64,000 nt of DNA, from the NCBI GenBank assembly GCA_047967505.1, contig CM106539.1; one strand, written 5' to 3'. Shown in pieces: positions 56,606 through 64,000 of the stretch. The notes under the pieces are model-generated. The model was not told the origin of the DNA, ran no database searches, and saw nothing but the letters and a program-made list of their open reading frames with translations. The stretch's first letter is position 1, and the number at the start of each line of letters is the position of its first letter. Source of the DNA: Dipteris shenzhenensis. Its lineage: Eukaryota > Polypodiophyta > Polypodiopsida > Gleicheniales. The position numbers and the translations under genes were made by a program.

Positions 56606-57813
56606 ATGCTACACCATAAACAAATGCTCATTTCTGTCATCATCCTATCTACTAGAGGATGCATAATTGCCTTGCTGCAATTTTCCATTCATAATGTCAT
56701 TCTACTTTTTGTAGCAGTCTTTAGCCATATGACCCATTTTACCACAATAGTAGTATTCAACATTGTTGTTTGCATTTTGGCCTCTCTGCCATCCACCACG
56801 ACCTCTTTGGCTCCCCCTGCCTCTAAGGTTACCACGTCCTCCTCCATAGGACTGGTTTTCTTGAATTTGCTGCATATTATAATTTCTGCCACGGCCTCCA
56901 GATCGGCCTGCTCTACCTCTGCCTCTACCTCTTCCAGCATTTGAGTAGAAGATAGTTTCTTTTGAAGTTCCTCCTGAAGAAGATGCACCACCATTTCTCT
57001 GCTCTTCAGAAATTAGAAGAGCAATCAACTCCTCAAAATCAGGAAATTTTTCATGGACGGCAATGGATGTCCAAAACTGTGCATAATCCTTTCCTAGACC
57101 ATTCAATGTCACAGAAACTAAATCATCATCTTCCATTGGCGACCCAATGGAAGCAAGTGCATCTGCAATCTTCTTCACCATCATGTGGTAGTCATTGATG
57201 CTCATATTTTCTCTGTGCACATTGTGCAACTCCTGTTTGAGCTGCATTTTCCTGGCTTGCATATTTGTGCTATACATTTTTGCCAAAGTATCCCACGCCT
57301 CCTTTGGCGTGCTTGCATCTTGAATATGCACAATCATAGAATCTGAAATACTGATAAACAGCCAGTACATAACTTTTCTGGCTCTCTCATGCCAGCCTTT
57401 AAATGTCTGCATTTCCTGTTGATTGGGAACATTAGGAAGAACTGGTTCTTCTTCATTTCCTGTAATGAACTCCCAATAGCCTTTTCCCATAAGGAAATTC
57501 GTCATTCTAAACTTCCATGCTTGGAAGTTGTTCTTGTCAAGCTTTTCAGTGAGAATCTGTGAAAGAGAGTCAAACGCCATTACAGAACACTGCAAAATAT
57601 TCTGTCACTGAAAAAACACAACTTCTACCTCACAAGGCAAATTTGCAAAACTGACGAAAGTGGTATTTGACCACACAGTCACTTCCTAGTGACGATTTTG
57701 CATTAACAGGCAATAAGAATGATACTGTCACTCCCAATATCTCTGCACATAGGCATATGATGCAAATTCAGTGGCAACTTTTCATCGACCTGTAGAACAA
57801 TGGTCGCATAGCC
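56458..57813 (-). repeat. Tandem duplication in copia, pol-proximal copy (1356 bp)
   Basis: This segment, from the 5' leader through gag to the protease start, is repeated at 57908-59263 with the same length and a few percent divergence. The two copies are separated by a 94-bp spacer (57814-57907) that resembles neither flank. Confidence 0.85.
56702..57580 (-). CDS. Copia gag, copy 2
   Basis: An uninterrupted frame of about 290 residues starts MAFDSLSQ and contains WKFRMTNFLMGKGYWEFITG, STPKEAWDTLAKMYSTN, a Gly/Arg-rich RNA-binding region (GRGRGRAGRSGGRGR) and YYYCGKMGHMAKDCYKK. The first Cys of the zinc knuckle is Tyr here (the other copy keeps Cys), so the knuckle is broken. The frame ends at a TAG just after the knuckle. 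Gag forms the particle that packages element RNA. Confidence 0.85.
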   Translation of the reverse strand: MAFDSLSQILTEKLDKNNFQAWKFRMTNFLMGKGYWEFITGNEEEPVLPNVPNQQEMQTFKGWHERARKVMYWLFISISDSMIVHIQDASTPKEAWDTLAKMYSTNMQARKMQLKQELHNVHRENMSINDYHMMVKKIADALASIGSPMEDDDLVSVTLNGLGKDYAQFWTSIAVHEKFPDFEELIALLISEEQRNGGASSSGGTSKETIFYSNAGRGRGRGRAGRSGGRGRNYNMQQIQENQSYGGGRGNLRGRGSQRGRGGWQRGQNANNNVEYYYCGKMGHMAKDCYKK

Positions 57814-57907
57814 AAAACATGCCACTTTTCTGAGTGCCTGTGGAAAAACTTCGGCAACTAAAATGAGTCCCGAAACAGCCTCAAATCAGAAAAATAACGT
57901 CATAAAA

Positions 57908-59263
57908 ATATCATCGCCAGTCTCCACTAATCCTAGTTTTTCCATTTTCCTTACATCCTGCATCCATTCTACATGACTTGTCATGTGGTTTGACGCACCT
58001 GAGTCAACATACCACACATCATTACTTTCTTCTGTACTTGTCACAGAATTGGTCCTGTGTTGCACCATAAACAAATGCTCATTTGTATCATCACCCTGTC
58101 TACTAAAGGATGTATAATTGCCTTACTGCAATTTTCCATTGATAATGTCATTGTGCTTTTTGTAGCAGTCTTTAGCCATATGACCCATTTTACCACAATA
58201 GTAGCATTCAACATTGTTGTTTGCATTTTGGCCTCTTTGCCATCCACCATGACCTCTTTGGCCACCCCTGCCTCTAAGGTTACCACGTCCTCCTCCATAG
58301 GACTGGTTTTCTTGAATTTGCTGCATATTCTGATTTCTGCCACGGCCTCTAGATTGGCCTGCTCTACCTCTGCCTCTACCTCTTCTAGCATTTGAGTAGA
58401 AGATAGTTTCTTTTGAAGTTCCTCCTGAACAAGATGCACCACCATTTCTTTGCTCTTCAGAAATTAGAAGAGCAATCAACTCCTCAAAATCAGGAAATTT
58501 TTCACGGACGGCAATGGATGTCTGGAACTGTGCATAATCCTTTCCTAGACCATTCAAGGTCACAAAAACTAAATCATCATCTTCCACTGGTCACCCAATG
58601 GAAGCAAGTGCATCTGCAATCTTCTTCACCTTCATGTGGTAGTCATTAATGCTCATATTTTCTCTGTGCACATTGTGCAACTCCTACTTGAGCTGCATTT
58701 TCTTGGCTTGCGTATTTGTGCTGTACATTTTTGCCAAATTATCCCACGCCTCCTTTGGCGTGCTTGCATCTTGAATATGCACAATCATAGAATCTGAAAT
58801 ACTGATAGATAGCCAGTACATAACTTCTCTGGCTCTCTCATGCCAACCTTTAAATGCCTGCATTTCTTGTTGATTGGGAACATTAGGAAGAACTGGTTCT
58901 TCATTTCCTGTAATGAACTCCCAATAGCCTTTTCCCATAAGGAAATTCGTCATTCTAAACTTCCATGCTTGGAAGTTGTTCTTGTCAAGCTTTTCAGTGA
59001 CAATGTGTGAAAGAGAGTCAGACGCCATTACAGAACACTGGAAAATATTCTATCACTACAAAAAACACAACTTCTGCCTCACAAGGCAAATCTTGCAAAA
59101 CTGACGAAAGTGGTATTTGACCACACAGTCACTTCCTAGTGACGATTTTGCATCAACATGCAATAAGAATGATACTGTCACTCCCAATATCTCTGTGCAT
59201 AGGCATACGATGCAATTTCAACGGCAACTTTTCACCGACCTGCAAAACAATGGTCGCATAGCC
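57908..59263 (-). repeat. Tandem duplication in copia, LTR-proximal copy (1356 bp)
   Basis: Partner of 56458-57813, with the same boundaries relative to gag. It ends inside the protease frame at VETGDD, after which the spacer begins. Confidence 0.85.
58041..59028 (-). pseudogene. Copia gag, copy 1, broken
   Basis: It starts MASDSLSHIVTEKLDKNNF and runs like copy 2, but is stopped by a TAG after KKMQLK (about 58686, CAG in copy 2) and shifts again near 58590. The zinc knuckle CYYCGKMGHMAKDC is intact. A partial protease start (WYVDSGASNHMTS) follows. Confidence 0.85.
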
Positions 59264-59464
59264 GTTTTGCTGCACCGTGGCATATACTACCCTCTCGTCG
59301 CACCGCGAAGGGTGTCTCAATCTGAGATAGTGCACTCTTGCACTTTCTGGCTGTGCTACCTGCAGAGATTTGCTCCCAAACTCGAAAAAGGAAAGCAACA
59401 CTGATCCTCTTACCAAGACATTGCAAACTTGGTTTGCTTCCTTGAGCCCCTTACCACGAACCGA

Positions 59465-59476
59465 GCTCTGAAACCA
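59465..59476 (-). other. Primer-binding site (initiator tRNA-Met type)
   Basis: On the minus strand the 5' LTR is followed at once by TGGTTTCAGAGC, one base different from the usual plant copia site TGGTATCAGAGC, complementary to the 3' end of initiator tRNA-Met. Confidence 0.8.
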
Positions 59477-59816
59477 TGTGAAGAGAGAGTGGGAGAGGTA
59501 AGGAGTCTCACTTGTAGCTTTCTCACATACACAATGGGGGAATACACACAAAGGTGGAGGCTGAAAACAGTTTTCCTCTTCTTAGTTGTGAAAGCCAAAA
59601 ACTCTCTCTTACAAAAAGGAATGGATGAACTCTATATGTGGGTCTCAAACCAAACTCAACTAACCTAGGTGGCATACTAACTGAGCCACTAACTAGAGTA
59701 CATAAAGATAGCTGTCATCTAGCTATTATTCATGGGCGGTGTACCAACCGCATCTGCAGCTATAACAAGTCGGTGACATAAATGGCATATCACGAGTGGA
59801 GCTCGATATCTCAACA
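59477..59816 (-). repeat. 5' LTR of the nested copia element
   Basis: 340 bp, TG...CA ends on the minus strand. It differs from the 3' LTR by about six substitutions and lacks a 16-bp and a 2-bp segment. Confidence 0.95.
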
Positions 59817-60911
59817 ATTGCAAGTGGACATTTCCAAGGGGAAGCAACAACAAGAAAATTCCTTCTTGCAGGATACTGGTGGCCAACACTTTGGTGATGC
59901 CTATGAATATGTCAAAAGGTGTGATGTATGCCAACGGACTACTAAACCACAACACACAGACTTCAATCCTCTAACAACAGTCATTGCACAAAAATCCTTT
60001 GAAAAATGGGGGATTGATTTTGTGGGTCCCATCCATTTGACAGCAAAGGGAACACATGCACACTACATTATTGTGGCCACTAATTACTTTACCAAATGGG
60101 CTGAAGGTAAAGCAGTCAAAAAGGAAGATGCCAAAATCACATCAAGGTTCTTGTACGAGAATGTGATCACGTGATTTGGATGTCCCATTGAAATTGTGTC
60201 AGATAGAGGCACACATTTTGTCAATGAGGTCATCCAAGAACTCTTGTCTGGCTTTATGGTGATCCATAGAAAGAGCACACCTTACTACCCCCAAGGAAAT
60301 GGACAAGCCAAATCCACCAACAAAATATTATGCATTGTCCTCACCAAGGTAGTAGAGCCAAAGTGTTCTGATTCGGCAGAGAAACTAAATGCATCCTTAT
60401 GGGCATACCGAACCACATCAAGGTCAGTACATGAAATACACCTTTTTAATTGTTGGTGTACGGCCTTGAAGCTATGGTCCCACTAGAATTTGTAATACCC
60501 AGTCTATGCATTGTAGTACAAGAATGTATGGGAGATCATGCATCGATGAATGAGAGACTCTACCAATTAGAGAAGCATACAGAGACCAGATTAGTTGCCT
60601 ACCATGCCATTACAACATAAAAACAAAGAAGGAAGGCATGGTTCGATAGAAACCTCAAAGACAAAGACATCAAGGAAGGTGACCTGGTTTTATTGTACAA
60701 TACCAAAGTCCATAAGGGGAAGCTCAAATTTCTAGGTCAAGGACACTATAGAGTCAAAAAAATGAATCCCATCGGAGATGTGCTGCTAGAAATACTAGAT
60801 GGAGTCCAGTTCACAACAACAATAAATAGGAGCCGACTGAAGTGCTACTACATCAACATGCAAGCCATCCCCGACAATGATGAAGATTTGGGGGCCCCAA
60901 GTCTTCCATAG
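59817..60911 (+). pseudogene. Ty3/gypsy integrase, 3' part
   Basis: It resumes the frame cut at 52899: RKFLLAGYWWPT, a 1-nt shift, then CDVCQRTTKPQH (zinc Cys pair), KWGIDFVGPIHL (first Asp), TGA in place of an Arg codon at 60174-60176, IEIVSDRGTHFVNEV (second Asp) and YYPQGNGQAKSTNK. In the last motif Lys replaces the catalytic Glu, so the triad is broken. The C-terminal part at 60693-60911 (GKLKFLGQGHYRVKKMNPIG, INRSRLKCYYIN) is the usual tail; no chromodomain is seen. Confidence 0.88.
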
Positions 60912-61636
60912 TTAGGACTAGGTAGTTTCAATCAATTTCAACCTAGGGCTCATAGGTAATGATTGAGTCCTAGCTGCCCTATGATTCCCTTAGCAAATTA
61001 AGCATATAGGAGGAATGCCTACCTCACTAATCATGCATAGCGCACCCACACGTTTCGAGCACCACGAATAAATTGCACAAATAAAAGCCCCAAGAGATAC
61101 TTGTTTTGATCCACATGCATGGCACCCTCATCTCACAAAAAGAGTAAAATACATTAGCTACTCACAAAGGAAACAGGCACTCTTAGCACATGGCACTATA
61201 TTGGCAACTGTCAACAAACTGGGACTTGATTCATGTGTGCAATGCCAGGGTGAAGACAGTCCAATAAGATGGGAAAAATGCCTACAACACCATTGACAAA
61301 GCGACACCATGCTAAATGGCCCAAGCCTCAACCTCAATAGCCCACCTCAAATCACCAACTCGAAGAAGGACACGGTCCAAAATCATCGACCTAGTGGTCA
61401 GCACCAAAATGACCATGGCTAGTGGTTCTGGACAGTGATACTGATGAGCAAATAAATGCAACACACCAAGAAGATATGCCACAGAACCAAAGGATCCTAG
61501 AGGCAAGAGAAATTGAAGCAGATCAATTGACTATGCAGGATGCAGGTGCATATAACACCTTGATGACCAGACCAACAAAGAGCTAGCAATAGATGGAACA
61601 ATATAGCTTGTATGGCCACGAGTCTCAACATTCGCC

Positions 61637-62585
61637 ATGTCAATCGATGCTTACAACTTCGTGCAATCAAAGGGACTAGGTAGTACTTTTGAGAAGCTAA
61701 AATCCTTCTTACCAAAACCTGCTATGACAGAATACATTTGTCAATTCATAACATCATATAAAAGCACAAAGATGGAAAAAGATAAGCATGGCACATTAAC
61801 ATATAAAGAAAATACAAATCTACCTCAGTAGATCCACTGTGCAAGAGGCTTTCTCATTTCCAGAGACACAAGAAGAATATCCAAAGAAACATTTTGATGC
61901 AAGATTCTCTGAAATTCAGGATTTATTCCCACCTAATACAAAGTCACAAAGCGGGGAATACACCATGATATGATTTTGGATCCCATATGCAAAGAGGCAG
62001 CTAAGTTTTTGGCTAACATTTTCAATCATATAGGAGAGAAAAAACTATATGTCAGTAAAAGCTCTTACACTCCTTGGTAGAGCAAAACTACAAGACTGGG
62101 CTTAATAGATATCCTTGCTGCTAACCAATTATCTATCCACTACACATAACGGCAAAAGCTACATTGCCCATCTAGTGGCCATAATAATTGGGTTTGCAAT
62201 AGAGCAAGAGAAAGACTCTACACCCCTCTCAACACAAGATATAGAGGACTTTGAAACATTGATATTATCGCCAGAATGGGAATTAGACCCTCCACCTACT
62301 CTCAATGCGGATAACATGGATGGGCAACAATCTGAACAGATTCCAGAGAATGACAATGTGGAACTCTGCCAAAGAATACTACAACTCAGTTCAATCTTGC
62401 TCCTGCAACAGAAGGACTCGAGCATGGAAATCCAAGAGGATACCATGCCACATAATGACTTTGCAAGAGAGACAAATAGCATGCCTCTCCAAGAATCACA
62501 AGTCACCAACATTGATGACTCCACGACTCTAGAGTCACAACCCCCAAATGTCTACAATGAACTGTTGTTCAAGAAATAGATCAAA
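61637..62585 (+). pseudogene. Unrecognised ORF pieces downstream of gypsy integrase
   Basis: 61637-61831 reads MSIDAYNFVQSKGLGSTFEK and AMTEYICQFITSYKS; frame changes follow; 62115-62579 (154 residues) reads THNGKSYIAHLVAIIIGFAI then an acidic, Gln-rich stretch. They share strand and decay level with the gypsy element and lie where some plant gypsy elements carry an extra ORF. No family is recognised. Confidence 0.4.
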
Positions 62586-62704
62586 ATTCCACATGGACAC
62601 ATGGGAGTCAGCTGTATGTCCAATAGAATCTAGGACATAGCACATTTTAGATCATACAACATCATAGCCAACAGTTACAACAATGGTCTCAATTATTTGC
62701 TACC

Positions 62705-63715
62705 ATGGCATCAGATGAGCAGGCAAGAGAAATGGGAAGACAGATGCTCCCACCACTCCAAGACAAGTTACAAACTGCCGAGATTGAAATTATTAAGCTC
62801 AAGGAAAGCATGGCAGAACAAATGCAGCAACACCTCCTTGCACAAAATGCTCTAGTAGAAAGTAGAAAGGATGCCCTACAAGCCACGGTTTCTCTCCAAG
62901 AAAAACACCTACAGCTATCTGATGCCTTGAACCAAAAGGAAAGGGTCGAGTTATCCCTCTCCCATATGCAAGCCACTTGTGATGATATCAAGAAGGAAAT
63001 GGTGTACTTAAATGAAATATTACTACTTAAAGAGGATCAGCTCCATGCCACATTAGACACAAACAATGAGTTGTAGAACAGACTCAAAGAAGGTAAACGT
63101 CAAATTCAAGAACTAGAGAAGGAATACATGGCATCAAGAGAGATACTTGTGCACACCAAAGCAGAACTGGATGCTCAAAGCAAGAGATACTCCAACTCCA
63201 TGTGCTTAATGATCAATTTCCAGGGCATCCAAAAGCAGCTCAAGCAGCTCAACAATTCAATAGTCTAAAGCTTGCATACATCTCCACATTGGGTAAGTAA
63301 TAAGACAAGTCACAAGTGCATGGAGTGGCAAAATCAAAAGGCAATAATTTCCAAATTGGAAATTCAACTACTAGGTCAAACCGATGACGATGCAAAGGGG
63401 TCAGCACAAGATCTTTTGCTACAAGGCATCACTACATTATACCAAGAGCTTGTTACAATCCTCCAGCAAGAGGATCACGTTAAAGGAAGAATACGTATAC
63501 TCTGGAAACAATTGCAAATCAAAATGTTACATGCAGTATCTAGTCTTGATTGGACCAGACTAGTAAGCACAAAGACTCTCTGAGATCTATGCCAGCATAT
63601 GAATGAAGACGAGAAGAATGTGTTATGTCTCTCAGTGCATGCAAATCTCATATGGTTAAAGGCTGATGAAATATTACTATATGAATGCTTGATGGGAAGC
63701 CCCCTCTTCGGGTAG
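62705..63715 (+). pseudogene. Coiled-coil ORF of a gypsy-associated type, plus-strand copy
   Basis: 62705-63076 is a near-perfect coiled coil (DKLQTAEIEIIKLKESMAEQ, LQEKHLQLSDALNQKERVEL). After a TAG at a probable Gln codon it continues LEKEYMASREILVHTKAEL and, past another stop, IISKLEIQLLG, YQELVTILQQEDHV, WKQLQIKM, NEDEKNVLCLSVHANLIWLK and CLMGSPLFG. The C-terminal half matches the minus-strand ORF at 51.2-51.8 kb in order and spacing. Stops are again consistent with C-to-T decay. Coiled coils suggest a structural or partner-binding role; no function is assigned. Confidence 0.5.
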
Positions 63716-64000
63716 TAGCTGGACTCCTACCCTTACTACTACAACAGCAATCACCAGCAACTTCCATGGGATATAACTCCAAGAAAAATCCAACATTAAA
63801 GCTATCAATGCCTACCAGAAGAAGCGACAAGGATCTACTAATGGAATATGTGGTCTACCTTCAATCTAATCTCCTCTATCTTGCCACTCTCTATTCTGAT
63901 CTACTCACATCCCTCCCTAACTCCAATATTATCCTCCATACCTTTCCAGAAATCCACGCTAACCCATATTCCTTGCCATGCCTCTTTGCCCATGCCTCTC

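Larger units (their letters stand above)
52900..59816 (-). mobile_element. Complete Ty1/copia element nested in a gypsy integrase
   Basis: LTRs at 52900-53257 and 59477-59816 bound a 6.9-kb element read on the minus strand. ATTGC occurs immediately outside both ends (52895-52899 and 59817-59821), a perfect 5-bp target duplication. Primer-binding site, gag, protease, integrase, RT, RNase H and polypurine tract appear in copia order. The two LTRs differ by about six substitutions plus an 18-bp length difference, so insertion is fairly recent. Multiple TAG/TGA stops and an altered RT catalytic doublet show it is inactive. An extra 1356-bp duplication of the gag region makes it longer than usual. 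Confidence 0.95.

Overview
The window looks like transposon-dense nuclear DNA of a land plant, most likely a fern or another early-diverging lineage. It has short GT-AG introns, plant Ty1/copia and Ty3/gypsy elements with stop codons typical of methylated plant repeats, and a PPR-DYW RNA-editing gene whose C-terminal region resembles the variant class known from hornworts, lycophytes and ferns. I see no rRNA, tRNA or CRISPR. The organism call is an inference.

Layout. 1-1130 is the 3' part of a copia element, inserted in a minus-strand gypsy element (pieces at 1131-3294 and 15018-15380). That gypsy element is split inside its gag region by the main discovery of the window: an 11.7-kb DNA transposon (3295-15017) with 27-bp terminal inverted repeats and a TA target duplication. 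It carries four multi-exon genes. A (+) is a candidate DDE-type transposase. B (-) is a nuclear-looking protein of unknown function. C (+) is a histone H3-like domain fused to a Ulp1/C48 cysteine protease. D (-) is a second unknown protein. A/B and C/D are convergent pairs. The B-C divergent spacer holds six large palindromes and three CACGTG boxes. 15.4-23.9 kb is mostly unrecognised sequence with microsatellites and a gag-only copia element. 23974-27099 (-) is the only apparently intact cellular gene, a three-exon PPR-DYW protein carrying a PDF motif of the organellar single-strand-DNA-binding (OSB) type near its N-terminus. 27.1-33.2 kb is mostly unrecognised, with an exon pair of a phenylcoumaran/isoflavone-reductase-like gene at 30.1-30.4 kb.

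33.2-49.9 kb is a graveyard of gypsy, L1-like and copia fragments plus minisatellites. 49.9-63.8 kb is a gypsy element with coiled-coil ORFs on both sides. Its integrase is split by a complete copia element (52900-59816, target duplication ATTGC, LTRs of 340/358 bp) that itself contains a 1356-bp tandem duplication of gag.

How the parts could work together. In the 11.7-kb element, A would recognise and cut the ends, C could alter chromatin or ubiquitin-like modifications, and B and D are probable accessory proteins. A has one frameshift and C one in-frame stop, so this copy is probably no longer fully autonomous. The PPR-DYW protein would act in an organelle on RNA editing.
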